From the NCBI GenBank assembly GCA_036401375.1, contig DASWVB010000037.1, forward strand, positions 1-61,148: a stretch of 61,148 nucleotides of DNA, written 5' to 3'. Below the pieces are notes generated by a model that was not told the origin of the DNA, did no database searches, and worked only from the letters and a program-made list of their open reading frames with translations. Of this stretch, positions 1 through 9,189 are shown piece by piece; the first letter of the stretch is position 1; every line of letters starts with the position of its first letter. A program made the position numbers and the translations under genes. Source of the DNA: DASWUZ01 sp036401375. GTDB lineage: Bacteria; Acidobacteriota; Terriglobia; Terriglobales; Acidobacteriaceae.

Positions 1-1
1 G

Positions 2-1102
2 GTTCGCAACCTTTACTTTGATGGGCGGGTCGTGGTGAGGAACGGCTTTCCGGAGTCGTTCTATCCCAGCATGATTTTGATTGCCGACCAGATCGGCTCG
101 ACCCGTGCTACCGTCGGTCTTGTTAACGGGACCGGGTCGCCTGGCAACGGGACGGCGCTGGTGACGGGGATCGACTATGCTCCGTTCGGCTACTACACGA
201 CTGCCGCGCCTGTCGGGCCGGAGCAGCAGTTCACGGGGAAGATACGCGACAGCGAGACCTGGAATGACGACTTCGGAGCCAGGTACTACGCCTCGAACAC
301 GGGCCGATTCATGAGCCCCGATCCGTCTGGCCTTCTGGCACAAAGACCGGCAGACCCGCAAAGCTGGAATATGTACGCCTACGCTCGCAACAACCCGTTG
401 AGAAACATCGATCCGACGGGCTTGGACTGTGTGTATGCGAACGACGCTGGCAACGGCGTTGAATCGATCGATCACGACAGTAATTCGGGTGAGTGCGGCA
501 GCAACGGCGGAACATGGGCACCCGGCTATGTAGATGAAAACTGGGCGCACTTCAACCAGAACACCAATATGTTCCAGGTGGGCTCTGTTGACGGTGCGGG
601 AAGCAGTGGAAAGGTCGATTACACCAACTTCCAAGCAGGGGCACAGACGGATGCAAATGGCAATTGCTTGAGCGGCTGCGGTGGATATGGCTTCGCATCG
701 GCTAATGAGAATTGGCTCCAAGGTCAACTCGTTGGGAACTCTCAGCTCAGTGGCTCGGACGGATACATCCAGTTCCTTACTGGACGTGAGCAGCAGCTAA
801 GCTCATTCAGTCAGTTTGCTTTTGGTCCGCTTGATTACAAAGACAACCATTGGGCTGGGCCGGGAGGGTTCGGACCGCCGGGTGGTACGGGTGATTGGAA
901 GGCATCGGTTCATGACTTCAACTTCAACACCAATGGGATCACGATAGGTAGTTATTTCAACCCCTCTCTATCGCCCGCTACATCGAGGGCCTTAATCCAG
1001 AGCAATGACTACCTGATGCAGACGGGCGGATTTCAAGGTGCCAAGGAGAAGCTCTTCTTCGGGGTCGTCAACGCCTTCCAGTGGGCCACGCACATCTTCT
1101 AG
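2..1102 (+). CDS. RHS repeat-associated core protein, C-terminal part (5' truncated)
   Basis: The reading frame is open from base 2, so the gene begins upstream of the window. The visible N-terminal part carries the RHS core signature: a conserved YFDGR strand, then the FTGKIRDSE, DFGARYYAS, GRFMSPDP and NPLRNIDPTGLD elements. RHS proteins form large secreted or surface shells whose variable C-terminus is released as an effector. The roughly 225 residues after the DPTGLD boundary are Gly/Asn-rich and end in a segment with DWKASVHDF near codon 294 counted from the GTG at 32. An His-Asp pair in this setting recalls phospholipase A2-like tips; that is inference. A DUF1566 gene follows immediately, and its Shine-Dalgarno overlaps this stop codon, so the two are probably co-transcribed. 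Confidence 0.85.
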   Translation, partial: VRNLYFDGRVVVRNGFPESFYPSMILIADQIGSTRATVGLVNGTGSPGNGTALVTGIDYAPFGYYTTAAPVGPEQQFTGKIRDSETWNDDFGARYYASNTGRFMSPDPSGLLAQRPADPQSWNMYAYARNNPLRNIDPTGLDCVYANDAGNGVESIDHDSNSGECGSNGGTWAPGYVDENWAHFNQNTNMFQVGSVDGAGSSGKVDYTNFQAGAQTDANGNCLSGCGGYGFASANENWLQGQLVGNSQLSGSDGYIQFLTGREQQLSSFSQFAFGPLDYKDNHWAGPGGFGPPGGTGDWKASVHDFNFNTNGITIGSYFNPSLSPATSRALIQSNDYLMQTGGFQGAKEKLFFGVVNAFQWATHIF

Positions 1103-1109
1103 GAGGGAT

Positions 1110-1646
1110 ATGGCACGCACAGTGAAAAGTCGGATGGCGATCGCTGCAGTCCTCTCGTTGATCGTCGCAGGTGTCTCGGCCTCGGACAGCCAAGGCCGCT
1201 CGCAGGAAAGCTCTGCGGGCGGCTTCTGGGCCGATCCATCCAAGGGCCTGATATGGGCCGCCAAGGATAGCGGGAAAGACGTGAGCTTCAGGAGCGCGGT
1301 GAAGTACTGCCGCGATCTTCGGCTGGCCGGTCACTCTGACTGGCGGTTGGCGAACATGGCCGAGCTGCAAGGAATCTATGACAAGTCTGCCAACGCGCCC
1401 GGCTTGGCCGGGCCGGACGGTGGCCGGACGGTCATGTGGCACGTAAAGGGCAATCTGTTCCTGACGGGCAACGAGTGGGCCAACAACGAAAGCGGGCGCA
1501 CGTCAGGCTATCAGTACTACTTCGACTTCAACGAAGGAAAACCAAACAACCAACCGAGCGGGTTCCCATATCCCTACAAGTTCATGCGCGGGCTGTGTGT
1601 GCGTGGCTCAGGTGATCCATTAGGTGGACAGCGGCAGCGACCGTAA
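1110..1646 (+). CDS. Secreted DUF1566 (Lcl C-terminal domain) protein
   Basis: The protein has 178 residues. ATG at 1110 is chosen because AGGAGG at 1101-1106 sits just upstream and the following residues form a signal peptide (basic MARTVKSR, hydrophobic core, cleavage near ASA-SD). The mature part has the DUF1566/Lcl_C pattern: a GLIWAAKDSG strand, an AVKYCRDL helix, SDWRLANMAELQGIYD, and a terminal CVRG strand. These domains occur in secreted and adhesin-like bacterial proteins and their biochemical role is poorly known. The tight coupling to the upstream RHS gene makes an accessory or immunity role possible, but nothing in the sequence proves it. Confidence 0.75.
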   Translation: MARTVKSRMAIAAVLSLIVAGVSASDSQGRSQESSAGGFWADPSKGLIWAAKDSGKDVSFRSAVKYCRDLRLAGHSDWRLANMAELQGIYDKSANAPGLAGPDGGRTVMWHVKGNLFLTGNEWANNESGRTSGYQYYFDFNEGKPNNQPSGFPYPYKFMRGLCVRGSGDPLGGQRQRP

Positions 1647-1966
1647 TGTGTTCGTAGGCTATCCTCCGGCCTCTCAGGCGACCAAGATCAAAAGCACGCT
1701 GCCTACGGCGTCGGGTTGCATGTGACACGTCACCCAGAATGGGAGCTGCGGAGACACCTTGGGTTGCTGTGCGGGAAATATATGGAAACAGGCGGCTGAA
1801 GGAAAAACCGGGCTGAGAGCGTTAGCCTTTCAGGGCGAGCGCTTGTTGGTTACGGGGAAGCTGGTGAGGTGTTGCCCCTCAGCCCTTTCGCTGGCCCCTT
1901 TCGCGGTGTTCCATGCGATGTGCAGCTATACGGGCGGCTTCCTCTGGGCTGCCGCGATGTCCCCGG
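1647..1966. other. Intergenic, no gene recognised
   Basis: This is a 320-base convergent spacer between the DUF1566 gene and accD. Only short overlapping frames with no recognisable protein are present. No clear terminator hairpin was found. Confidence 0.5.
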
Positions 1967-2842
1967 TCAGGGCTGCATGAAGTCCAGGGCGCGGATCAGG
2001 AAGTTTTTCAGTTCGTTGCGGCGGACTACTGCGTCGAGCATGCCGTGTTCGAGCAGGAACTCGGCCCTCTGGAAGCCCTCCGGGAGCTTTTGACGGATCG
2101 TCTGTTCGATCACCCGCGGGCCGGCGAAGCCGATCAGGGCGCCGGGCTCTGCGATGTTGATGTCCCCCAGCATGGCGAAGCTCGCCGTGACGCCGCCCAT
2201 GGTCGGGTCGGTGAGCAGGGAGATGTAGGGGATTCGCCGGTCGTGCAGGATTCCGAGGCTGGTCGAGATCTTGGCGAGCTGCATGAGGCTGGCGACGCCC
2301 TCCATCATGCGCGCGCCCCCCGATGCGGAGACGATGATCAGCGGGCGCCCGGTCTCGAGCGAGCGGTCGATGGCGCGTGCGATCGTCTCCCCAACGACGC
2401 TGCCCATGCTGCCGCCGATGAAGGCATACTCCATCGCACTGAGCACGACCTGATGCGGGCCGAGTGAGCCGACGGCGTTCATGATCGCGTCGTTGAGGCC
2501 GGTCTCCTGCCGCGCCTTTTCGAGGCGCGACTTGTAGCTCCTGATGTCGGCGAAGTGGAGCGGATCGGTCGACCTGAGCTCGCCGTCGACGACCTGGTAG
2601 CCGGGGTCGAGCAGCAGCTCGATCCTGGCCGCGGCGCCGATGCGGAAGTGGTAGACACACTTGGGGCAGACCTGGTTGTTGGCCGCCAGCTCCGCCTTCC
2701 AGATAACCTGGCGGCAGCCGTCGCACTTGATCCAGAGGCCCTCCGTCCTGACCCGCTTCTCACCGTTCTCGGTGGTCGCGCCCTCTGCTGCTCCGGCTGA
2801 CGCACCGTCCATCTCACCATCCTGCCGCTTGAACCAGGTCAT
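1967..2842 (-). CDS. accD: Acetyl-CoA carboxylase carboxyltransferase subunit beta
   Basis: AccD is the beta half of the carboxyltransferase that moves the carboxyl group from biotin-BCCP to acetyl-CoA, the first committed step of fatty acid synthesis in the cytoplasm. The 291-residue length is normal. The N-terminal zinc ribbon is complete, with Cys40-x2-Cys43 and Cys59-x2-Cys62. The crotonase-fold core has the GGSMGSVVGE oxyanion segment near residue 143, SASGGARMMEG near 171, and the DPTMGGVTASFAMLGD and GFAGPRVIEQT motifs. A roughly 30-residue acidic/Ala-rich N-terminal extension precedes the ribbon. No accA is nearby, so the holoenzyme is assembled from separate loci. Confidence 0.97.
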   Translation of the reverse strand: MTWFKRQDGEMDGASAGAAEGATTENGEKRVRTEGLWIKCDGCRQVIWKAELAANNQVCPKCVYHFRIGAAARIELLLDPGYQVVDGELRSTDPLHFADIRSYKSRLEKARQETGLNDAIMNAVGSLGPHQVVLSAMEYAFIGGSMGSVVGETIARAIDRSLETGRPLIIVSASGGARMMEGVASLMQLAKISTSLGILHDRRIPYISLLTDPTMGGVTASFAMLGDINIAEPGALIGFAGPRVIEQTIRQKLPEGFQRAEFLLEHGMLDAVVRRNELKNFLIRALDFMQP

Positions 2843-2925
2843 TGCTTCCTTTCGACCGAACTGCGCCTGCCTGCCGAACTGCCTGGCTGAAGTACGCTCA
2901 GTACAGCTGACTTCTCTTCAAACTT

Positions 2926-3102
2926 GCCTGCCCCTGGAACTGCCTGCCCCTGGTCTGCCTGCCCCTGGTCTGCTCTCCCGTGGAACGGGCCTCGAAGCCG
3001 GCGCGCCCCCCGTGCCTCCACCTGCATCCCAGCCCTGCATTCCCAGCCCTGCATTCCCAGTCCTGCATTTTCAGTCCTGCATTTTCAGTCCTGCATTCTC
3101 AA
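2926..3102. repeat. Two short tandem-repeat blocks between accD and cobO
   Basis: Around 2926-2970 a 14-16 bp unit of the form TGCCTGCCCCTGG repeats about three times. From about 3021 to 3102 a 14-bp unit, CCCTGCATTCCCAG drifting to TCCTGCATTTTCAG, repeats about six times. The second block runs up to and just over the cobO stop codon (3099-3101). The units are imperfect and no protein uses them. Confidence 0.85.
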
Positions 3103-3635
3103 TACTCGATGCCGCGCTGGGCGAGCACTCCGCCCTCGTAGGCATGCTTGACCTGGCGCATCTCGGTGACCGTGTCGGCGATCTCGACCAGGGAGGCATG
3201 CGCATTGCGCCCGGTGAGGATGACGTGCACCATCCCGGGGCGCTGCTTGAGCGTCTCGACCACCTTGGACGGGTCGAGCATGCCGTAGCCAATCGCGTAG
3301 TTGATCTCGTCGAGCACCACCATATCCCAATCGCCGGAGAGGATCGCCTCGCGCGCCTCTTCCCAGGCTGCCTCGACCATGCGAATGTCTTCGGGATCGG
3401 TCTCTGCGCCGCCGACTTTGACGAAGCCGCGGCCCATCTGCTTGAGTACAAAGCTGTCGCCGAAGGCCTTGACCGCGTCCAGCTCGCCGTAGTGCCACGA
3501 GCCCTTGAGGAACTGCAGCATCAGCACCCGCATCCCGTTGCCGACCGCACGCAGAGCCGTACCCATGGCCGCGGTCGTCTTTCCCTTGCCGGGCCCCGTG
3601 TTGATGAGGACCAGGCCCCGCCGCGCTTCATTCAT
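3099..3635 (-). CDS. cobO: Cob(I)yrinic acid a,c-diamide adenosyltransferase
   Basis: CobO/BtuR adenosylates the cobalt of corrinoids using ATP, giving adenosylcobalamin or its precursors. The 178-residue protein is normal in length. The P-loop GPGKGKTT is at residues 14-21, followed by the family motifs LQFLKG, GETDPED-like AETDPED, WDMVVLDEINYA and VILTGRNA. It ends at the usual position, without the longer C-terminus of other adenosyltransferase classes. No other cobalamin synthesis gene is in the window, so it may serve corrinoid salvage. The 3' end abuts a 14-bp tandem repeat. Confidence 0.95.
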   Translation of the reverse strand: MNEARRGLVLINTGPGKGKTTAAMGTALRAVGNGMRVLMLQFLKGSWHYGELDAVKAFGDSFVLKQMGRGFVKVGGAETDPEDIRMVEAAWEEAREAILSGDWDMVVLDEINYAIGYGMLDPSKVVETLKQRPGMVHVILTGRNAHASLVEIADTVTEMRQVKHAYEGGVLAQRGIEY

Positions 3636-3753
3636 CGGAAACTCATGCCCCTGTCCGGCCCCGCTGCTGCCGACTGCATGCAGTGTGCTGGCTACTGTAA
3701 GGTCGCCCTCTTCCGCTCTCCGGCGCCGATACGCTCAAGTTGCTCAGAAGCGG

Positions 3754-4224
3754 TCAGTGGCCGGAGTGGTAGGGGTGCCCAGTCAAGATTGTAAATGCGC
3801 GGTAGACCTGCTCCGCGAGCACCACCTTCATCAGCTCATGGGGCAGGGTCATGGGGCTGAAGGAGAGCAGGGTCTCGGCCTGGGCGCGCCGGGCCCCGGT
3901 CCAACCGCTCGCCGGTCCGATCGCCAGCACCAGCTGCTGCCGGCCGGAGTCTTTCAGGCGGGCGAGCCAGGCGGCGAAGTCCTCTGAATTGAGCAGCTTG
4001 CCTCGACTATCGAGCAGGACGACGGAGGGGCTGGTGCGCGCCCGGAGCTTCTCGACGTGGAGGAAGAGGGCGTCCTCGGTGCTGAAAGTGAGGCTCTCGA
4101 CGGGCGCATAGGCCGCGATCCGGTCCAGATAGAGGCTGACGAGCGCGTCGCAAGGCGAGTTGCGTGCGGGTTTGCGGGACGAGTTGCGGGAGCGTGAGGC
4201 GACCGAGGCGATGAGGATCTTCAA
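3754..4224 (-). CDS. rlmH: 23S rRNA (pseudouridine1915-N3)-methyltransferase RlmH
   Basis: RlmH methylates N3 of pseudouridine 1915 in helix 69 of 23S rRNA on the assembled ribosome, using SAM. The 156-residue protein is a SPOUT methyltransferase. It has LLDSRGKLLNSEDFAAWL in the middle, the SAM-binding turn LAIGPASGW, and the diagnostic C-terminus LPHELMKVVLAEQVYRAF followed by GHPYHSGH. The N-terminal MKILIASVAS strand is followed by a Ser/Arg-rich insertion that is unusual for the family but keeps the fold intact. Confidence 0.95.
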   Translation of the reverse strand: MKILIASVASRSRNSSRKPARNSPCDALVSLYLDRIAAYAPVESLTFSTEDALFLHVEKLRARTSPSVVLLDSRGKLLNSEDFAAWLARLKDSGRQQLVLAIGPASGWTGARRAQAETLLSFSPMTLPHELMKVVLAEQVYRAFTILTGHPYHSGH

Positions 4225-4717
4225 TGGCTTGAGTGTAAGCGTGGCGGGCGTTCACCCGGTAGCGAGAGCGGCGAAATCGCTATGGGAACTTATATCGCGA
4301 GCCACAAAGCTATGAGTTTCGGGAGCGTCTTTGGCCGGGACCGGCTGGGGAGACTTGCTCGAGCTCTGGAGCCCGGCACTGTTTTGAGGGGCTTAGCTCT
4401 GTTAGCCTCTTAGTTACATCGACTTGGGCGTTCTCTCTGGGCTGAGGGCGAGTGGTAGTCAAATTGCTTTACCTAGCTCAGGATGTCCCGAAACCGTCCA
4501 TTGAATCTGATGGGAATGGGCAAGAGCAGCCTGGCCCGCGATCAGGTTTGAGGCGGATGAGCAGAGAACGACGAGCGAGTGCTGCCGCCTACGGGCCAAA
4601 GCCCTGCGGCCGGCGCTGATTGGCGGTTTGAGCGGAGTGTGGCAGCAGATTCCTCTGTGCATTCGGGAGATCTGCTGTCGAGATAGCAAAGTGCTTCTAT
4701 TCGAGGAGTAACCAGAA
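4225..4717. other. Long leader/divergent spacer upstream of the Oar-like receptor
   Basis: This is a 490-base divergent region between rlmH and the receptor gene. A hairpin-capable inverted repeat, CAGCAGAT (4643-4650) with ATCTGCTG (4670-4677), lies about 40 bases before the start codon. The Shine-Dalgarno GAGGAG is at 4703-4708. No convincing -35/-10 pair or riboswitch was recognised, and the short frames here look spurious. Confidence 0.4.
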
Positions 4718-7700
4718 ATGCGAAGTCTTCTAGCCAGAGTCGTTCTGTCGGTCGTGATGCTTGCCTCTGCCCACCTGGCCCTTGCCCAGGACAGCGCCTC
4801 GATGACGGGCGTGGTCAGCGATCAGAGTGGAGCAGTGGTGCCGGGCGCCCTCATTACCCTGACGAATCCCTCTACCGGGGCGACCTTTACCCAGACCACG
4901 GACGAGAACGGCTTCTATCGCTTCGTGAACGTGCCGCCCAATGCGGGGTACAAGGTCAGCTTCAGCCACGCGGGTTTTACGGTTGCCGAGTCTTCGGGCA
5001 TAACGCTCAACGTGGGGAATACGCGTACCCAGAACGCGACATTGAAGATCGGGAACAGTGTGGACGTGCAGGTCTTCGCCGATAACCAGGCGGTCACCCT
5101 GAACACCACGGACGCCTCCATCGGCAACAACATCGAGGTCGAGCAGTTGAACATGCTGCCCATCTACGACCGCACCAACGGAATCACGACCCTGTTTACC
5201 CAGCAGCCGGGTGTCGACTCCTTCCAGGGCGCGGTGACCGGGGCCCGGGTCGACCAGTCGGAGGTGACAGTTGACGGCATGGATGTGAACGACCTGGCGA
5301 CCGGCCAGACATTCACCATCGTGGCCACGGCGCCGGTCGACTCCGTCGAGGAGTTCACGGGGACGGTCGCGGGAATGACCTACGCGGTAGGAACCGGCAG
5401 CGGCGCCCAGTTTCAGCTGGTGACCAAGAGCGGCACCAACTCCTTCCACGGGAACCTGAACGAGTACCACCGCGACACGGCGGTCGAGGCTAACTCCTGG
5501 TTCAATAACCTGAACGGTCTTCCCCGCACCCCGCTGATCCGGAACCAGTTTGGCGGCAACATCGGCGGACCCATCAAGCGCGACAAGCTCTTCTTCTTCT
5601 TCAACTTCGCCGACTCGCGCATCATCCAGTCCGGGACGGCAGAGGAGATCGTACCCCTGGCAGCATTCCGGGCAGGCACGCTGAATTACATCAACAGCAA
5701 TTCCGGATGCGGAGACAGCAGCCGGATCAATACTCAGCCGAACTGCATCAGCACGCTCAGCGGCGCCCAGGTCGCGGCCCTTGACCCGGCCGGCATTGGC
5801 TTCGATCCTGCACTGCTCTCTTTCATCACCTCGCGCTATCCGCAGGCAAACGACCTGAGCCAGGGGGATGGAGTGAACACCGGCGGGTACCGCTTCACCT
5901 ACCCCACACCGGACCTGCAGACCAGCTATGTGGGGCGCATCGACTACGCGCTGACTCCAACGCAGAGGCTCTTTGGCCGCTTCACCATCAATCGTCAGAA
6001 CGCAGTGCAGTCGATCCCCACCTTTCCGAGTGACCCTGCGACGCACCCTTTCATCGATCGCAGCTATGCGTACGTGGTCAGCCACGTGTGGACGATCGGC
6101 TCCAACAAGGTGAACCAGCTCTACTACGGCGATACGATCTCGAAGTTCAGCTTTCCCGATCTGTACAACCCCACCGGGGCGAACCAGTTCAGCTTCTCGC
6201 CCGCAGGCAATGGCATCAGCAATCCTTACAGCACCTTCGATGGCCAGAAGCGGCGGATTCCTGTGCCGGAGGTGCGAGACGATTTCAACTGGCTGCGCGG
6301 GTCGCACAGCCTGACCCTGGGCGGCACCTTCAAATTCATCAAGACCAACAGCAATTTGATCAACAACTTCAACTTTGTAAATGCGGGACTGCAGGGCTCC
6401 GCGCTGACTGGTGGTCTCGATCCGTCTGTCCGTCCATCCGATATCAATATGGACGTCAATAACGTGGCGATCAATGATTACGACAACAGCTTCGCCACGG
6501 CCCTGGGAGTGATCGGTCAGATACAGACCAACTACAACTACAACAACAAGGGCGCTGCGCAGCCGGCAGGGAGCGGCGGCCCGAGATCGTACCGGTTCTT
6601 CGAGACCGAGGCCTACGTCGGGGATGCGTGGAAGGTCAGGAAGAATCTGACCCTGTCTTATGGCGTCCGTTACCAGCTCTACTCTGTGCCTTACGAGACG
6701 CACGGCGACCAGTCGGTGCCCACGGCGATCGACCTGAACACCTACATCAAGGACCGGCTGGCGCAGAGCGCCTCGGGAGATTCGAGCAACAACAGCCTGC
6801 CCTTGTACAGCTATGTGCTGGGGGGCAAGGCCAACAAAGGACCGAACCTCTACGGCATGTCCTACAAGGATTTCGCGCCGCGCTTTGCTTTCTCCTACAA
6901 TCCGGGCTCTGGAAAGACGGTGATCAATGCGGGGGCTGGAATCGTCTATGACCGCAGCGTGATCAATGCGGTCAACTTCCTGCAGGACCAGATCTCCTAT
7001 CTCTTCTCGAACACCCAGATCAACAATCTCGGGAGTGACAACGCCGTCGATTCTCTCGCCAGTGACCCGCGCCTGGGTACGAATCTGTCGTATCCCTCCA
7101 GCGACATTCCGGCTCCCGCGCCAGTCAGCTCGCCTTACACTCCGTTCGTCGACAACACGGGCATGCCTGTCGGCCTTTCAGAGGGCCAGACGAGCTTTGT
7201 TGTGAGTCCGAAGCTGCGGGACCCGTACTCGATCGCCTTCAACGCGGGTATCCAGCAGGAGTTTCCGGGCAAGTTTGTCATGAAGCTGAACTATGTCGGG
7301 CGCCTGGGCCGACGGCTGCTGGCGGATGCGGATGCCTCGCAGGTGATCGATGTTCCTGACTACACGGGTCAATCGTCGCAGAGCATGTCGCAGGCCTTTG
7401 CCGGGCTGACCACGGAGACGCGGGCTGGTCAGCCAATCACCGCGCAGCCCTGGTTTGAAGACGTGCTGGCGCCGGGAACTGGCGTAGCAGTTGGCTTCAA
7501 CAACAACACCGAACTCGTCGCCGCGATGGTGGGCCAGCTGGCGCCGAGGGGCGACATCTCCGACATGCTGCAGACCATTGCGAACTATACCGTGAACGCG
7601 GGCTTTACAGGGTTTCTGCCCACCAACATCGGTATTCCTTCGCAGTTCGGCACCAATGCGTATCTGACCAACATGGGCTTCTCTGCCTATCACGGATTGC

Positions 7701-8494
7701 TGCTTACGGTAGACAAGAACCTGTCGCAGGGGCTGCAGTTTCAGTTCAACTACACCTGGTCGCACTCGCTCGATAACACCTCACTGAGCGCGAACAATAA
7801 CTCGCTCTTCAGCAACACCGGGTTCATCTGCGACATTTTGCATCCGCGTGCCTGCCGAGGGGATTCGGACTTTGACGTAAGGCAGGAGATCACGTCCAAC
7901 TTCACCTACCAGATACCGGTAGGACACGGAAGGAAGTATCTTGCGTCTGCGCCGATGTGGCTGGAGGAGGCGGTCGGAGGATGGAGCGTCTCCGGCCTGC
8001 CAACCTACCGGACGGGAGTTGCGCAGACCGTCTACTCCGATGCGTATCTCGCGGGGTTTGACAACGACGATCCGGCCATCTACACCGGCAACGGGAGCGA
8101 CTTGAAGGCGAAGATCAACGTAGATCAGAGCAGCAAGACGGTCTACAACTTCGCCGGTGGAGCGGCAGGGGCGGCCAAGGTGCTGTCTGAATTCAGAGGC
8201 CCGATCGGGATCGAATACGGCAGGCGCAACCAGATCCATGGTCCCGGCGCCTTCTATTTTGACGCCGGTCTTGCCAAGACCTTTCCCATCACGCCAGAGC
8301 GGGTGCACCTGGTCTTCCGTGCCGATGCGTTCAACATCTTCAACCATCCCAACTTTGGGCTGGCGGCGTTAAACATCGTCAATAACGGCACGGCTTTCGG
8401 TCAGATCACGACCGTCTCGCAGACGCCGGACTCTAGCGCCGTAACTCTGGACACGGCACGTGTTGCACAGTTCTCGTTGCGGCTGGAGTTCTAG
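4718..8494 (+). CDS. Oar-like TonB-dependent receptor with carboxypeptidase-regulatory-like domain
   Basis: This is a 1258-residue outer-membrane protein. A signal peptide (cleaved after HLALA) is followed by a beta-sandwich carboxypeptidase-regulatory-like domain at about residues 27-110 (MTGVVSDQSGAVVPGA, DENGFYRFVNVPP). A plug-like region with the VDGMDVND segment comes next, then a very long beta-barrel ending in the outer-membrane signature FSLRLEF with terminal Phe. Proteins of this type are multiplied in Acidobacteriota and are thought to import large substrates, often sugars, with TonB energy. The substrate cannot be read from sequence. ATG at 4718 is supported by GAGGAG upstream. A rho-independent terminator follows within 30 bases, so this is probably a monocistronic unit. 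Confidence 0.93.
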   Translation: MRSLLARVVLSVVMLASAHLALAQDSASMTGVVSDQSGAVVPGALITLTNPSTGATFTQTTDENGFYRFVNVPPNAGYKVSFSHAGFTVAESSGITLNVGNTRTQNATLKIGNSVDVQVFADNQAVTLNTTDASIGNNIEVEQLNMLPIYDRTNGITTLFTQQPGVDSFQGAVTGARVDQSEVTVDGMDVNDLATGQTFTIVATAPVDSVEEFTGTVAGMTYAVGTGSGAQFQLVTKSGTNSFHGNLNEYHRDTAVEANSWFNNLNGLPRTPLIRNQFGGNIGGPIKRDKLFFFFNFADSRIIQSGTAEEIVPLAAFRAGTLNYINSNSGCGDSSRINTQPNCISTLSGAQVAALDPAGIGFDPALLSFITSRYPQANDLSQGDGVNTGGYRFTYPTPDLQTSYVGRIDYALTPTQRLFGRFTINRQNAVQSIPTFPSDPATHPFIDRSYAYVVSHVWTIGSNKVNQLYYGDTISKFSFPDLYNPTGANQFSFSPAGNGISNPYSTFDGQKRRIPVPEVRDDFNWLRGSHSLTLGGTFKFIKTNSNLINNFNFVNAGLQGSALTGGLDPSVRPSDINMDVNNVAINDYDNSFATALGVIGQIQTNYNYNNKGAAQPAGSGGPRSYRFFETEAYVGDAWKVRKNLTLSYGVRYQLYSVPYETHGDQSVPTAIDLNTYIKDRLAQSASGDSSNNSLPLYSYVLGGKANKGPNLYGMSYKDFAPRFAFSYNPGSGKTVINAGAGIVYDRSVINAVNFLQDQISYLFSNTQINNLGSDNAVDSLASDPRLGTNLSYPSSDIPAPAPVSSPYTPFVDNTGMPVGLSEGQTSFVVSPKLRDPYSIAFNAGIQQEFPGKFVMKLNYVGRLGRRLLADADASQVIDVPDYTGQSSQSMSQAFAGLTTETRAGQPITAQPWFEDVLAPGTGVAVGFNNNTELVAAMVGQLAPRGDISDMLQTIANYTVNAGFTGFLPTNIGIPSQFGTNAYLTNMGFSAYHGLLLTVDKNLSQGLQFQFNYTWSHSLDNTSLSANNNSLFSNTGFICDILHPRACRGDSDFDVRQEITSNFTYQIPVGHGRKYLASAPMWLEEAVGGWSVSGLPTYRTGVAQTVYSDAYLAGFDNDDPAIYTGNGSDLKAKINVDQSSKTVYNFAGGAAGAAKVLSEFRGPIGIEYGRRNQIHGPGAFYFDAGLAKTFPITPERVHLVFRADAFNIFNHPNFGLAALNIVNNGTAFGQITTVSQTPDSSAVTLDTARVAQFSLRLEF

Positions 8495-8522
8495 AGAATT
8501 GATCCAGCTCGGTCGCATAAGG

Positions 8523-8558
8523 AAGGGCCCGCGAAGTTAGCGGGCCCTTTTCTTTTTT
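8523..8558 (+). terminator. Rho-independent terminator after the Oar-like receptor
   Basis: The stem AAGGGCCCGC (8523-8532) pairs with GCGGGCCCTT (8540-8549) around a 7-base loop, followed by a T-rich tract. It lies 28 bases after the receptor stop codon. Confidence 0.93.
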
Positions 8559-8610
8559 GCTTTTTTATACTTTGGTGCGTGGGGCGGGGCCCCGTTACTT
8601 GCAGGTGAGG

Positions 8611-9189
8611 CTATGACCCGGCGGCGGCTTTCTTCGGGGCGGCTTTTTTGGGAGCTGCCTTCGCTGCCTTCTCAGGAGCCGCCTTCCTGGCAGCCGCTTT
8701 TTTGGGAGCGGACTTGCTGGCCTCACCGGGCACCTTTGAGGCGGCCTTTTTAGCGGCTTTTGCGGGCTGCCCGGCAGCAGCGGACTTGCCCTGCCGGGCT
8801 GCCTTGACCCGCTCCACGAGCTCGGCGTCGAGGTCGGCTATGGCGATGGTCCTGGCCGACTTGCGGAGCCGTTCAATATCGTAGAAGGCGCGCTTCTCCG
8901 TGAGGAAGATGTGCACCACGAAGTCGAAGTAGTCCAGCAGGACCCACTCGCCGAGCCGCCGGCCCTCGACGGAGTGGGGGTAGACGCCGAAGTCGCGCTT
9001 GAGGCGGGCCTCGATCTCGTCGGAGATGGCGACTGTCTGCCGCTCGTTGGAGCCGCTGGTGATGATGAAGAAGTCGGTGAAGCCGGAGTCCATGGGGTCC
9101 AGCTCGAGGATGCGAGTATCTTCTGCCTTTTTATCTTCGCAGGCGGCGGCCGCAGCCAGAACCATGCGGCGAGTCTCGGTGGATGCCAT
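8611..9189 (-). CDS. rsfS: Ribosome silencing factor RsfS with Lys/Ala-rich tail
   Basis: RsfS binds ribosomal protein uL14 and blocks joining of the subunits when nutrients are scarce. The RsfS domain spans about residues 5-115 and has the family motifs ILELDPMDSGFTDFFII, TSGSNERQTVAISDEIE, PHSVEG and WVLLDYFDFVVHIF. The protein is 192 residues against about 105-130 usually. The extra 75 residues are a low-complexity Ala/Lys/Pro tail of PKKAA-type repeats, resembling histone-H1-like C-termini, which would be strongly basic and may bind RNA (inference). It shares orientation with nadD, and rsfS-nadD adjacency is common in bacteria. Confidence 0.95.
   Translation of the reverse strand: MASTETRRMVLAAAAACEDKKAEDTRILELDPMDSGFTDFFIITSGSNERQTVAISDEIEARLKRDFGVYPHSVEGRRLGEWVLLDYFDFVVHIFLTEKRAFYDIERLRKSARTIAIADLDAELVERVKAARQGKSAAAGQPAKAAKKAASKVPGEASKSAPKKAAARKAAPEKAAKAAPKKAAPKKAAAGS

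Noticed and set aside
4730..6703. Long open frame of 657 codons on the minus strand
   Set aside because: It lies fully antisense to the Oar-like receptor, which has a signal peptide and family motifs. The frame is a by-product of high G+C codon bias.
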